Of a stretch of DNA of 64,000 nucleotides, positions 1 to 9,556 are shown in pieces; the first letter of the stretch is position 1, and every line of letters begins with the position of its first letter. This DNA comes from JAWKUK01 sp041398605 (GTDB lineage: Bacteria; Planctomycetota; UBA1135; GCA-002686595). The position numbers were made by a program, and so were the translations under genes. The stretch lies in NCBI GenBank assembly GCA_041398605.1, contig JAWKUK010000004.1:434001-498000 (forward strand), given 5' to 3'. The notes under the pieces were generated by a model. The model saw nothing but the letters and a program-made list of their open reading frames with translations, searched no databases and was not told the origin of the DNA.

Positions 1-288
1 GCGGAGCCGTTCGCGGTCGACGCCTGGCTGTATAGCTCGAACAGCGTCTTCGGCGTCATCCCACCGCGTGGTACGCCTGGTGTCAACGGCCGTATGCGAG
101 TCAACGGCGCCGTCATCGCGCCGGACGTCGGCCTTCTTGCACCCAACGGCATGGACATCAACTTCGATCGGCGTGGGCGAAATCGGCTCGACGTTCGCTC
201 GACGACGCAGCTCGTGATTCGACGTCAGCTTTGGGCCGGAGGCGACAACGCGCGCCGCGGCGTCGTCAGCGCAACGATTCCAGAGTGA
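1..288 (+). CDS. PilX-like/beta-helix surface protein, C-terminal fragment
   Basis: The reading frame is open from the first base of the window and stops at TGA 286-288, so only the last 95 residues are present and the gene begins upstream. The visible part closely parallels the C-terminus of the next gene: VNGAVIAPDVGLLAPNG here matches VNGGLVASDIGVLAAEG there, followed in both by an N-[FY]-D-x-R-G stretch and a [IT]RR near the end. The two are therefore tandem paralogues, probably exported surface or pilus-associated proteins with a repetitive beta fold. The function is unknown. The internal ATG at 94 lies inside conserved sequence and is not the start. Confidence 0.7.
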   Translation, partial: AEPFAVDAWLYSSNSVFGVIPPRGTPGVNGRMRVNGAVIAPDVGLLAPNGMDINFDRRGRNRLDVRSTTQLVIRRQLWAGGDNARRGVVSATIPE

Positions 289-372
289 CCGAGAAAAAGA
301 TTCCGCATCGGATCCAAGCATAACCTGGCTCGTGCAGGCGGGAGCTCCAGCCTTGGCGCACCACGACCAAAT

Positions 373-2868
373 ATGAACCACCTTCACTTCCAGACCGAAA
401 AGACGCGCGCTAGCCAGAGGGGATCCGCGCTGCTCGCGGTGGTCCCGGCGATCGTCCTGGTCATGGCTCTGCTCATGGCATTCGTCGGCTCTGTGACGAG
501 CGCCTCGCAATCGGCCGAGCAGGAGCAGACCAACCTGGCCGCCGAGAGCGCAGCGCGGGCGGTCATCTCGCTCGCGGTCGAAGGCGTCTGGTCCGACTTC
601 GCCGCGGTACAGAATGTCGACACCGCTCAACCATGGGACTTCCAGCAGTTCCTAGAGCAGCTCGGCTTTCCCGACCAATCAGAGGTCGATGCGCCACAAG
701 GCGTGGACATCGCGCAGCGTCTTACGCTCCCCGTGGACGACCGAGGCCGCGCGACGTTCGGCGGCGCGATCATCGAGTCGATTGAAGCCTACCGGATCGA
801 CAACTGGGACTCGACCGCCTTGGTCGTTGAAGTGACCGTCGCGCAGGTGCGCGGCATGGAGGACTCGAGCCGTACGATGCGCCACGCTGTGCGCGAGATC
901 TTCACCATCGCGCCGCCGGCCTGGGACGGCCTGGACTACGCGCTCCTCGCAACGAATATCAACTGCATTCTCTGCCACACGAACATCGATAGCGCCCAGC
1001 GCTTCTACAACACGGATCCGGAGCTCTACGGCACATTCGACCAGGTCAAGCTAGGCACGATTGATTCGCTGCACTTCCGCTCTGACCCCTCTTCATCCAT
1101 CGCAGGCTCGCTCTACGTCGGCGGTGACGCCATGGAGGGTGACGGCGAATCGATCTCGAACTGGTCGAAGTTCAACTTGAAGTCGGTCGAGGTCGACGCC
1201 GACGGGAAGATCGTCCAGGACGACTGGGGCGGGACGCGTACGACCAACATGGCGCGCCCCGACGCGAGCGACCCAGACAAGGCCGCGAACCTCTATCTCG
1301 GCGCCGACAACGAGCACAGCGACGGCTTCCTCCCGAGCAGCTTCCCGTCGCCCTTCCCCGACAACGGGGGCGTGGACGAGGCCACCGGCGAGGTGCTGGC
1401 CGCGCAGGCGGGCAACCGGATCGTCGACGACGAAGAGTTCATGACCACGGTCGCGCGCTCAAAGGGGACCGTGAGCGGCGGGCGCATCAGCATCGTGGAG
1501 CCAGGCTCGAGCATCGACAAGTCCTCTGAGCTGAGCGCGCTTCGCAACGGCGCAGGCGACCTGATCGACGGGCTCGTCAACGGCAACGTCTACCTCCATG
1601 GCGAGAAGAACGATCCGCTCCGGCTCGACGGCGACATCGCGATCGACGGCGATGTGATCATCTCGGGCTACGTGCTCGGTGATGGCGCGATCCGGGCGCG
1701 GGGCAACGTCTACATCCCCGCCGACCTGATCTATGCGGATGGTTCGAAAGGCGGTGATCGCACCTACGGCAAAGCAGCCGATGGCTCACCGAACAACCTC
1801 GCCATCGCTGCGGGTGGGAACATCGTGGTCGGCGACTTCTACCGCCCCGCGTGGGGCAAGGGCTCGCCGGCGACGGGGGGCAAGGACGGCTCGTTCAACT
1901 TCGTCATGGACGAGGTCGCGATCTTCAATCGGATGGAGTGGATCAAGACCCAGCCGACCTTGCCGGGGGCAGCGGTCAAGGTCCAAGTCGGCACCAAGAC
2001 CGTAATCAAGGACGAATACAAGACCGAGACGTATGTCCAGGTCGTGGCGGTCTACAAGAACCAGAAGACGGGCAACAAGATCCAGCAGCCCGTCTACAAG
2101 AACGTCACGACGACGACGGGCAAGCCGCCTTATCAAACGACGACGACCACAAAGGTCCTCACGGGCTACAAGACCGTCGACGAGTACAAAAAGGTGCAGG
2201 TCGGGACCAAGTCCGTCACAAAGACCAGGAGCGTCAAAACGGGGAACAAGATCACAGAGATCCAACCCGTCTACGAGTGGCAGACCCCGCAGCACCCGAA
2301 TCCGTACTACGCGGGGGCAGACCATATCGCGCGCTACTACACGTTCGACGAGGGGCAGCCTGCGCCGATCTTCAACAAGCAGGGCTACTTCGACCCGAAC
2401 ACCGGGCACTGGATGAGCGAAGAACGCGCGGAGGACTGGGACGACTCCAAGCTCAGCTACGCGGACCCGAGCAAGGCGAACGACCCGTTCCTGTACGCCC
2501 CCGACGGCAGCCCGATCGCGGTCCTCTCGACCCTGACACCCACGGGCGGCTGGGTGGCGCCGGACGAGATGCAGAAGCTCATCGACTTGAACCTGGCGCA
2601 GCGCGGACCCAAGAAGACGCCGTTCGAGATCAATGCCACGCTCTACAGCGCAAACGCGATCATGGGCGTCGTCGGCAACCTGGGCTCGGACCACACCGAC
2701 GGCCGCTTGCACGTGAATGGCGGCCTGGTCGCGTCGGACATCGGCGTTCTCGCTGCGGAGGGCACGCAGATCAACTACGACGGGCGCGGCTCCGAGAGCC
2801 TCTCGATCACGTCGGATCGAGGCCTGACGATTCGGCGCAGCGCCACGCTTCCGCTGCCTAGGAGCTGA
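373..2868 (+). CDS. PilX-like surface protein with one CxxCH motif
   Basis: 831 residues. The N-terminus looks like a PilX/type IV pilus-assembly protein: a short basic leader, a hydrophobic segment at about residues 19-40, then a polar helix rich in Ala, Glu and Ser. A haem-type CxxCH motif (CILCH) sits at residues 198-202. Residues about 400-455 are built of short G-[DN]-[VI]-x-[IV] strands like bactofilin or a right-handed beta-helix. Residues about 535-635 are Lys/Thr-rich with internal repeats (KVQVGTK at 536-542 and 607-613; KTGNKI at 565-570 and 622-627). The C-terminus resembles the fragment at 1-288. It probably sits at the cell surface or in the periplasm. Haem binding is an inference from one motif. 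ATG at 373 is preferred because the hydrophobic segment follows at the right distance. Confidence 0.75.
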   Translation: MNHLHFQTEKTRASQRGSALLAVVPAIVLVMALLMAFVGSVTSASQSAEQEQTNLAAESAARAVISLAVEGVWSDFAAVQNVDTAQPWDFQQFLEQLGFPDQSEVDAPQGVDIAQRLTLPVDDRGRATFGGAIIESIEAYRIDNWDSTALVVEVTVAQVRGMEDSSRTMRHAVREIFTIAPPAWDGLDYALLATNINCILCHTNIDSAQRFYNTDPELYGTFDQVKLGTIDSLHFRSDPSSSIAGSLYVGGDAMEGDGESISNWSKFNLKSVEVDADGKIVQDDWGGTRTTNMARPDASDPDKAANLYLGADNEHSDGFLPSSFPSPFPDNGGVDEATGEVLAAQAGNRIVDDEEFMTTVARSKGTVSGGRISIVEPGSSIDKSSELSALRNGAGDLIDGLVNGNVYLHGEKNDPLRLDGDIAIDGDVIISGYVLGDGAIRARGNVYIPADLIYADGSKGGDRTYGKAADGSPNNLAIAAGGNIVVGDFYRPAWGKGSPATGGKDGSFNFVMDEVAIFNRMEWIKTQPTLPGAAVKVQVGTKTVIKDEYKTETYVQVVAVYKNQKTGNKIQQPVYKNVTTTTGKPPYQTTTTTKVLTGYKTVDEYKKVQVGTKSVTKTRSVKTGNKITEIQPVYEWQTPQHPNPYYAGADHIARYYTFDEGQPAPIFNKQGYFDPNTGHWMSEERAEDWDDSKLSYADPSKANDPFLYAPDGSPIAVLSTLTPTGGWVAPDEMQKLIDLNLAQRGPKKTPFEINATLYSANAIMGVVGNLGSDHTDGRLHVNGGLVASDIGVLAAEGTQINYDGRGSESLSITSDRGLTIRRSATLPLPRS

Positions 2869-2910
2869 TCCGACGTCGCACGGGGGCCCGCGAGCGGGCC
2901 TGAGCCAGGC

Positions 2911-2943
2911 ACGCGGCCCGCTGCAGGATGCAGCGGGCCGCGT
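2911..2943. terminator. Strong hairpin between convergent genes
   Basis: A perfect 15-bp inverted repeat (2911-2925 and 2929-2943) with a 3-base loop GGA lies 42 bp after the stop of the plus-strand gene and 41 bp after the stop of the minus-strand gene. No T-run follows on either side, so it is not a textbook intrinsic terminator, but its position between two converging genes suggests bidirectional termination or 3'-end protection. A second, weaker GGGCCCGC/GCGGGCC hairpin lies just upstream at about 2884-2900. Confidence 0.6.
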
Positions 2944-2984
2944 TCGTTCGCGCGATTAGACGCGCCCCCGGGCTCGAGCGCGGC

Positions 2985-4592
2985 TCAACGCAACCGCACC
3001 AGCGCCTCGCCAGGGAACGGCGCCACGTCCCGTCGCCTGAACCACTCCGCGACCTCGCCGGCGACCGTGACACGCACTTGCACGTAGGCCGCAGCGAAGC
3101 GCGGGTCGAGCACGAGCTGGCGCTCCCATGGATTGACCGCGAGGCGCCCAGTGTCCGGCTGCACGACGCCATTGCCGAGGAGCACATACTCCGGGGGATC
3201 GCGCAGCACCCAGTCAGGGTCGTGCCGGTGGTGCCCCTTCATCTTCACACCGGCGAGGTCGGGCTCGACATCGAGGAGCGCCGAATGGGTCAGCCCCAGC
3301 AGGTCTACGATGGGGAGCCTCGAGCGCAGGCCGAAGGCTCCAATGGGCGAGAGCGCGACGCGCGCGCTGGGGTCCGCGCGCTCCCTGAAGTAGTCGCCCA
3401 GCTCCAGCCAGCGGCGCTCGAAGAAGCTCCAATCGAAGAGCACGGCCCCGCGCTGCGCGCCGCCTAGGGCCAGCCCACCGGCGGCGATCAAGGCGCCGAT
3501 GCCACACACGACGGCCTGCGACCCGACGGAGCGCCGATGGGTCGCGCGCGCGCCACCGGCCGACGCGGCGCTGTGCAGCGCATAGGCCGCGAGGAGCAGA
3601 GCCAACGGCAGGGTCGGCACGTAGAAGCGCGCGAGCGGCATCCAGTCGCCGCCGACAAAGACGACGAAGACGCCGTGCAGGATAACCCCGAGCGCGACGG
3701 CGCGCACCACGGGCCGAGCACGCGGCGAGAGCGCGACCCCGACCGAGAGGGCCAGCAAGAGCCCGACAAGCCCCTCGCTGGTCGCGCGGTGGAGGTACGC
3801 GAGCCCATATTCGAGGTCCGCCACGAGCGGCAGCCGCTTCACGGCGTGCGTGATCGGGTCGAGCCGCCCGAACACCGCCCAGCGCAGGGCGCTCCAGCCG
3901 AGGAGGGCGACGAGGGCCGGCACCAGCGGGCCGTACTGACCGCGGCGCGCGAGGACGACCGCAAACGGCAACCACAGGAGCGCGCACTCTTGGCGCATCA
4001 GGCATGCGAGCCCGAGCCAAAGCCCCGCGGCGATCGGCGACGACGCCGCCTCGTCCGCGCGCCACCACGCGCTGGCGAAGAGCGTCAGGAGCAACGCCAG
4101 CGGCACCGTTCCGAGCCCCGCGACCGCGTGGAATGCAACGGCAGGCGAGAGCGCTACGGCGAGTCCCGGCCAGGCCGCACAGAGGGCGGCAAAGGGCCCC
4201 CGCCGGGGGCCATCCATGGGAGCGTCGCCGGCGACGGACGCGGAGGCGCGCCCGCCCCGGGCGAGCCGCAGGCCTGTGCGCGCCGCGATCCATGCCAGGC
4301 AGGAGGCGCTGAGCGCTCCACACCAGAACGTCAGCGCCTCGGGAGCGACCCCGAGGGACTGGGCGAGCACCGAGCACAGGAGCCACAGTGGCGCAGTGAA
4401 GCCTTCGGCGACCTCGCCGCCAGGGTTGAACACGAAGCCGTGTCCAGCGAGCAAGTTCGCGGCGTACCGGTGCACGATGTAGTCGTCGTCGATGGGCCCA
4501 GCCATCCGGTACGAAGCTGCGTGCGCACCAGCGATCGCCGCGCACACGAGCGGCACGATCCACCCGCGAGAGGCGCTCTCTGACGTCGACAT
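2985..4592 (-). CDS. Multi-pass GT-C-type glycosyltransferase-like protein
   Basis: 535 residues with many hydrophobic segments and a conserved extracytoplasmic loop near the N-terminus: acidic DDD at residues 35-37, then YIVHRYAANL, GHGFVFNPGG and EGFTAPLW. This D-D-x-[YF] / GHG-x-x-[FY]-NPG / EG-[FY]-T-x-PLW pattern is typical of GT-C-fold enzymes that use polyprenyl-phosphate sugars, including mycobacterial arabinofuranosyltransferase-like proteins. It is probably an integral inner-membrane transferase acting on a cell-surface glycan; donor and acceptor cannot be read from the sequence. It follows the HEAT/VWA gene on the same strand after an 85-bp gap, so cotranscription is possible. Confidence 0.6.
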   Translation of the reverse strand: MSTSESASRGWIVPLVCAAIAGAHAASYRMAGPIDDDYIVHRYAANLLAGHGFVFNPGGEVAEGFTAPLWLLCSVLAQSLGVAPEALTFWCGALSASCLAWIAARTGLRLARGGRASASVAGDAPMDGPRRGPFAALCAAWPGLAVALSPAVAFHAVAGLGTVPLALLLTLFASAWWRADEAASSPIAAGLWLGLACLMRQECALLWLPFAVVLARRGQYGPLVPALVALLGWSALRWAVFGRLDPITHAVKRLPLVADLEYGLAYLHRATSEGLVGLLLALSVGVALSPRARPVVRAVALGVILHGVFVVFVGGDWMPLARFYVPTLPLALLLAAYALHSAASAGGARATHRRSVGSQAVVCGIGALIAAGGLALGGAQRGAVLFDWSFFERRWLELGDYFRERADPSARVALSPIGAFGLRSRLPIVDLLGLTHSALLDVEPDLAGVKMKGHHRHDPDWVLRDPPEYVLLGNGVVQPDTGRLAVNPWERQLVLDPRFAAAYVQVRVTVAGEVAEWFRRRDVAPFPGEALVRLR

Positions 4593-4677
4593 CGCTGCCG
4601 ATAGTCGCGCCCGCCGAGCCGCCTCGCAAGCCCGAGGGCGCGGCCTTCCGAGGATTCCCCTCCCTTAGAAGCGTCAA

Positions 4678-6369
4678 CTACTTGGCGCCGCCCTCAGGCG
4701 GCGAGAAGCTCACCGCGAGGAGCCGCCCGCCAGTCTCGTCGGTCAGGCGCTGCCAGCGACGCGCCGTGCCTCGCGGCGCGTCGACGAGCACCACATCGAA
4801 GATCACCGGCCGCACACGTCCGGCTTGGAGCAAGAGCTCCACCATCAATGGCAAGTCCCACCGCCGGCCGCCGGTCGGAGCCCCATCGGTGAGCAGCAAG
4901 ACGCGGTCCACCTCTGGGTCGGCCAGCGCGACCTCGATCGCGCCGAAGGCGTCGCCCTGACCCCGCATGGACCAGCGCGAATACGTGTCCTGTGCCTCCT
5001 TCACGCGGCGCGGATCGGCGGAGATGAGCCCGTCCTGCCACGGGTGCGGCACACCGGTGAATGGAACGACATTGAACCGGGCTTCCTTAGAGAGCCCCCC
5101 CACCAGCTTGCGGAACTCAGGATCGAGGAGCTCCTTGCGCGTCTTGCCCTCCGCCTGGACGTTCCATAGCGACCCGGAGAAGTCGATCAAGATGGCCAAG
5201 CGATCGCTGAGCGGCTCGAGCCGTCCGATGGTCGCAATGCTGCGCTCGCCGACGGACGACGGCGCCTCCCGTGCGACGACCGGTCGCCCGTCCCAGTCAT
5301 CGGGCAGCCGCGCGAGCGCCATGGCCCAAGCATCGGGGTTGGCGCCGTGCTTCCAGCCCGTGGCCGTGCGTAGGACGTCAAGCGTGCGGATCCGGAGCGC
5401 GAGGCGAGGCTCACGGGTGAGCTGCTGCGCCACGAGCGCGAGGGTCGAACGTGTGGGCGCCGCCGCGACACACGCGAGCCCGACGGCGCGCACTTCCGGC
5501 GCCGAATCCGCCAGGCCGCGTTGGAGGACACGCGTGAACGCCTCGATGCCGTCCGCGCCGTTGCGCCCCAATCGCAGCCGGAGCGCGGCTGCGCGCACGA
5601 GCGCCTCGCCGTCGCTCGCGAGCGCCTCCGCACGGGCGCCTGCGAGCGTCGAGTCCAGGGCCTCGAGCGTCAGGAGCGCGTGCGCGCGTACCCGAGGAGC
5701 GCGGCCCCGCGCGGTCTCGCGCTCGACCTCACGAACGATCTTGGCGCGCTCGTCGGCGACGCGCCCCGCCACAGCGAGCCGCTCGAGGCTCCACAGCGCG
5801 GCGATCGTGACATCGGGCTCCCGCCGATCGAACGCCCGAATGAGCTCGTCCGGGTCGAACAAGGGCGCTGCGATCCGCCCGAGCGCATCCGCCGCCCGCC
5901 GCCGCACCCACGGATCGTCATGCCGCAAGCCGCGCGCGCCGATCAACTCGCGCACTAAGCGCTCGCGGTCCAGCCCAGCGAGCGCGAGCTGCGCCGTGTC
6001 CGCGACCTGACCGTCGCGATCCTCGAGGGCGTCCATGACCAAGCGCCACGCTTCATCCGTCCCGAGGGCCGCGAGCCCCTTCACAGCCCTGCGCCGCGCG
6101 TCGGGCCAAGGTGCCCGGAGGTCCTTCTTCAGCGCGCCGATGCCCTCGGGCTGATCGACGTCATCCGTCACCGCGCGGAGCTCCGATCCCAACTCGGCCC
6201 CTTCGTGAGGCTCCGACTCGACAGACGACGGGCACTCCGAGCGCGCGCTCGCCACCGCACAGAGCGCCGCCCAACAGCTCAGCCCCGCGATCAGGCGCGC
6301 GCTCCAGACGCGCCTTGACCGGCGACTCCAACCTAGGCCGCCGGCCCGCGCTCGATCACTCTGTTGCAT
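4678..6369 (-). CDS. Exported HEAT-repeat and VWA-domain protein
   Basis: 563 residues from ATG 6369. An N-terminal hydrophobic stretch (about residues 25-42 of this form) follows several arginines, as in a signal peptide or anchor. HEAT/PBS-lyase-like helical repeats fill about residues 75-330 (for example AVKGLAALGTDEAWRLVMDAL). A von Willebrand factor A domain starts near residue 390 with a complete DxSxS metal-site motif (D396, S398, S400) and continues through LLLTDGAPTGG. Such proteins act as binding scaffolds in the periplasm. The frame stays open to 6492, but the extra residues have no signal character; AAGG lies about 8 bases before ATG 6369. A second HEAT protein is encoded divergently, suggesting a functional pair. 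Confidence 0.7.
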   Translation of the reverse strand: MQQSDRARAGGLGWSRRSRRVWSARLIAGLSCWAALCAVASARSECPSSVESEPHEGAELGSELRAVTDDVDQPEGIGALKKDLRAPWPDARRRAVKGLAALGTDEAWRLVMDALEDRDGQVADTAQLALAGLDRERLVRELIGARGLRHDDPWVRRRAADALGRIAAPLFDPDELIRAFDRREPDVTIAALWSLERLAVAGRVADERAKIVREVERETARGRAPRVRAHALLTLEALDSTLAGARAEALASDGEALVRAAALRLRLGRNGADGIEAFTRVLQRGLADSAPEVRAVGLACVAAAPTRSTLALVAQQLTREPRLALRIRTLDVLRTATGWKHGANPDAWAMALARLPDDWDGRPVVAREAPSSVGERSIATIGRLEPLSDRLAILIDFSGSLWNVQAEGKTRKELLDPEFRKLVGGLSKEARFNVVPFTGVPHPWQDGLISADPRRVKEAQDTYSRWSMRGQGDAFGAIEVALADPEVDRVLLLTDGAPTGGRRWDLPLMVELLLQAGRVRPVIFDVVLVDAPRGTARRWQRLTDETGGRLLAVSFSPPEGGAK

Positions 6370-6472
6370 CACTCGCACCTTGGAAGGACCCCCGAACCAC
6401 GCGGGCCACACGCCCGCGCATGGGATGGACGAATGGCCCCAGCCACGGTTGCGGTAGAGCCGCGGTTTCTCA

Positions 6473-7915
6473 GTGAGACGCGGCGAGGACACCCCGGCTC
6501 AAGCGTCGCCCCCCTGCGTGTCGACGACGACCAGCGGGGGCGAGCACGGGGTTCCGGCTCGAATTGGGCAAGTGGACGATCGGAATGGAGTCGAGAGGGT
6601 GCGCAGCGGCGCCGTGTGGGTGCGCGCGGTCGGGTTGGCGCTGTGGCCGTCAGTGGCGCTCGTCGCGACGGCGCCACTGGGGCTCGCCGGCGCGCGTGAG
6701 CACAGCGTTGGCGAGGAGGCGCAGGGCGCTCCCCCGGCAGCGCTCGTCGCGCTCCTCGACTCCAACCCAGGCATCGGCGACGGCTGGAGCGCGACCCTGG
6801 CGCGGGCCGCGGGCTCACCAGCCGGCCTCCTGCGCGCGCTCGCTGCCGTGCAACCAGGGGCGCGCGCCGAGCTCACCTATGGCGAGCGCTGGGGCCGCGA
6901 ACAGCGCCACGCGCTCCTGACGACGCTCGCTCGCTCGTCACCGAGCGAGCTCAGCGCAGCGCTCATGACCTTCGATCGCGGCAGCCGTGCGAAGGCGCTC
7001 GCGGTCATCGACGCCATCGGAGCGCTCGGCTCGGACGATGACGCTGCCACGGTCGCGCTTGCCCTACAGGAGCTACGCAGGCTCTCCCAGGCCGAGTCGC
7101 GGACCATCGGCGACGCGCTGGCGCGCTTCTTGCACTCGGCCCCGAACCACCCCGACACGCTCGCGCGCGCATTTGCGACGTTCCCCGACGACGCGCAAGC
7201 GGCCGTCCTGACCGGCATCGCGAGCATGCCGTCGGACACGTCGTTCCGCTTTGCTCGCCAAGCGCTCGACGCGACGGCGACGCCCACGCCGCACTTGATC
7301 GCCGTGCTGACCGTCACGGCTCCGACGACGTCGCGTTTGGAGCGCGCCTACGCCGCGGCGACCGTCCGCCAATCCTTGGCCTCAGAGGACTCAGGGCTCG
7401 TGCTCGCTGCGGTGCAAGCCACCCGCGCGCTGGCCGACGTCGAAGCGTCGGCGGAGCTCGTACGCCTGTTCGGTCATCGCTCCCGCGAAGTGCGCCGGGC
7501 GGCGCTCGAAGCGTTGGTCGCGTTGACGGGCCGCGCGAGCACCACCGACTCCGCCGTTTGGCAACAGTGGCTCCAACAAGAGTCGAGCTGGGCGCGCGCC
7601 TCCTACCACCTCGGCGCCGTCCTCGTGCGCGGCAGCGAAGAGCGCGCGCTCGGCGCCGTGCGCGAGGTCGTCGCGCGCGTGCTCCACCGCAAGGAGCGCG
7701 AGCGCTTGCTCGAGCTCGGCCTCACCCATCGCTCGCCGCTGGTCCGAGCGGCGGCGGCGCGCGGCCTCGCGCAGATCCCGACCGAGGACGCGCTCGCCAC
7801 GCTCGTGCGCATCGCCGAGCGCGATCCCGTGGACGTCGTCCGCGAGGCGGCGCGCAGCAGCGTCCAGGGCTTGACGCACCTAGGCGCCGAGCCACTGGAC
7901 CCCGCACAGGACTGA
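6473..7915 (+). CDS. Exported HEAT-repeat protein
   Basis: Up to 480 residues. The mature part is almost entirely HEAT/PBS-lyase-type repeats, seen as repeated A-[AV]-x-A-L-x-x-[LI] helices from about residue 85 to the end (for example REVRRAALEALVALTG and SPLVRAAAARGLAQIP). No catalytic motif is visible. The maximal frame begins at ATG 6473, but the signal-peptide-like stretch (WVRAVGLALWPSVALVATAP) begins near residue 49, so the true start is likely a GTG at 6599, 6614 or 6620; the coordinates given are the outer limit. Its TGA (7913-7915) directly abuts the stop codon of the minus-strand radical SAM gene. It is divergent from the HEAT/VWA gene. Confidence 0.65.
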   Translation: MRRGEDTPAQASPPCVSTTTSGGEHGVPARIGQVDDRNGVERVRSGAVWVRAVGLALWPSVALVATAPLGLAGAREHSVGEEAQGAPPAALVALLDSNPGIGDGWSATLARAAGSPAGLLRALAAVQPGARAELTYGERWGREQRHALLTTLARSSPSELSAALMTFDRGSRAKALAVIDAIGALGSDDDAATVALALQELRRLSQAESRTIGDALARFLHSAPNHPDTLARAFATFPDDAQAAVLTGIASMPSDTSFRFARQALDATATPTPHLIAVLTVTAPTTSRLERAYAAATVRQSLASEDSGLVLAAVQATRALADVEASAELVRLFGHRSREVRRAALEALVALTGRASTTDSAVWQQWLQQESSWARASYHLGAVLVRGSEERALGAVREVVARVLHRKERERLLELGLTHRSPLVRAAAARGLAQIPTEDALATLVRIAERDPVDVVREAARSSVQGLTHLGAEPLDPAQD

Positions 7916-9556
7916 TCAGCCCTTGGTGGCCTCGGTCATCGCGCTGCGCGACTTCGAGGCCGAGTTCCCGGCCGTCCCGGTCTTGTGCCCCGGGTCGACC
8001 CACGAGCGAATCGTGTCGGCGCCGCCGAACAGCTTGCGCGAGACCTTGCTGTACGCGCCAAACGCCTTGGCCTCGAGCCTGCCGCTCATGAACGAGCCGT
8101 CCTCGAGCCGACGCTGCGCGCGCCGCTCCCACCAACCGATGCGACCGCGGGCGAGCCCGTAGGACAGTGTCGCGTAGTGCTGGTACATCATCCGCGCCTG
8201 GGCGACCCGCGGCGGAATGTTGCCGGGCCAGGTCTCTTCGAGGTGATACTCGCCGATCGAGCCCCACTCGGGGATCGTGCGCGGGCCCTCATAGCCCAGC
8301 GCGATCGCCTCGTCCCACATCACGGTGCCCGGGATCGGGCGATACGGCCAAACGTTCGGCCGCGCCAGCGGCGCCGCGTTGTGCAACCGTCGGCACTGGT
8401 CGATCGTCGCCATCATCGACTCTTCGCTCTCGCCTGGGTAGCCGATGATGTAGGTGATCGAGCCCTGTACGCCGCGCCGATCCATCTCGACTGCGGCGGC
8501 GATGTTGTCGTCGCCTTTGATCGGCTTGCCGATGCGCTTCATCATCTCGTCGAGGCCGGCCTCGGCGCCGATCTCCGCGACGTACATCCCCGACTCCGCC
8601 ATCATGTCGAGCGTATCCGGCTTGTACTTCAGGATCGAGTTCGTCTCGATGAACGCGTTCCAGCCGATGCGCAGGTCGCGGTTCAAGAGCCCCTCCGCGA
8701 ACTCGCGGCTGCGCTTCTGCATGACCCCGAAGTTCGCGTCGTGGAAGCGGATCGAGTCAAAGCCCCAGCGCTCGTGCAGCTCCTGAATGTCGTCGAGCAT
8801 GCGCTCGGCGCCCATCGGCTTCCAGCGGCGCATCGTGAGCTCCGGGCTGCAGCAGAAGCCGCACGGCTCGGGGCAACCGTAGCTCGAGAAGTACGTGATG
8901 CCGAAGTACGGCTTGCCCGCGCCGATCCACGGCGGCGTCGGCAGGCGCAGCACGTCGCGCGCCGAGTTCGCGCGCATCTGGTGCTCGCGGTACGGCGTCG
9001 GGTCGATGAGGTGCCACGGCACGTTCGGGACCGAGTCCCAGCCGGCGACGGCGCGCCGCGGCGTGCGGATGCACTCGCCGTCGCGCATGTACGCGAGGCT
9101 CTCGATCCCGTCGAGCGGCTCACCAGCGTCGATCGCGCGCACGACGTCGCGGAAGACGAGCTCGCCTTGCCCGATGACGACACACTCATAGAGGCCCGTC
9201 GCGAGCATCAGGTCCGGCTTGACGCTGGCGAACCAGCCGCCGATCACCGCGGGCACGTGCGGGTGCTGCGCCTTCACGCGCTGCATCGCGAGCCAGCTAT
9301 CGGTGACCATGTAGCCGAGGATGGCCGTCGTCGCGACGAGGAGCGCGCCCTCGGCCGCCGCAGCGAAGCGCTCGTGGCCCTCGGTCCCGCGGTACAGCGA
9401 GCCGTCGATGATCTCGACGTCGTAGCCGTCCTCCAGGGGGAACGCCGCGATCGTCATCATCTCGAGCGGGAGCATGTCCTTGCTCGACTCGACGCCCAGG
9501 GTCTCGTCGACCTGCTTCGGCTGGTAGAGGACGATCTTTTTCTTGCGCTGGATCAT
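7916..9556 (-). CDS. B12-binding-domain radical SAM protein
   Basis: 546 residues. The N-terminal third is a cobalamin-binding-type Rossmann domain (VLYQPKQ at the start, VIGGWFASVKPD around residue 104). It is followed by a radical SAM core with CxxxCxxC at C228, C232 and C235, which would hold the 4Fe-4S cluster that cleaves S-adenosylmethionine. This architecture is shared by BchE, HpnP/HpnR and many methylases; length and sequence do not identify the substrate. ATG 9556 is chosen because the domain begins immediately (MIQRKKKIVLYQP), whereas upstream residues in the same frame are low-complexity. It lies 174 bp downstream of pdxA on the same strand, and its stop codon abuts that of the HEAT gene on the other strand. 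Confidence 0.75.
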   Translation of the reverse strand: MIQRKKKIVLYQPKQVDETLGVESSKDMLPLEMMTIAAFPLEDGYDVEIIDGSLYRGTEGHERFAAAAEGALLVATTAILGYMVTDSWLAMQRVKAQHPHVPAVIGGWFASVKPDLMLATGLYECVVIGQGELVFRDVVRAIDAGEPLDGIESLAYMRDGECIRTPRRAVAGWDSVPNVPWHLIDPTPYREHQMRANSARDVLRLPTPPWIGAGKPYFGITYFSSYGCPEPCGFCCSPELTMRRWKPMGAERMLDDIQELHERWGFDSIRFHDANFGVMQKRSREFAEGLLNRDLRIGWNAFIETNSILKYKPDTLDMMAESGMYVAEIGAEAGLDEMMKRIGKPIKGDDNIAAAVEMDRRGVQGSITYIIGYPGESEESMMATIDQCRRLHNAAPLARPNVWPYRPIPGTVMWDEAIALGYEGPRTIPEWGSIGEYHLEETWPGNIPPRVAQARMMYQHYATLSYGLARGRIGWWERRAQRRLEDGSFMSGRLEAKAFGAYSKVSRKLFGGADTIRSWVDPGHKTGTAGNSASKSRSAMTEATKG

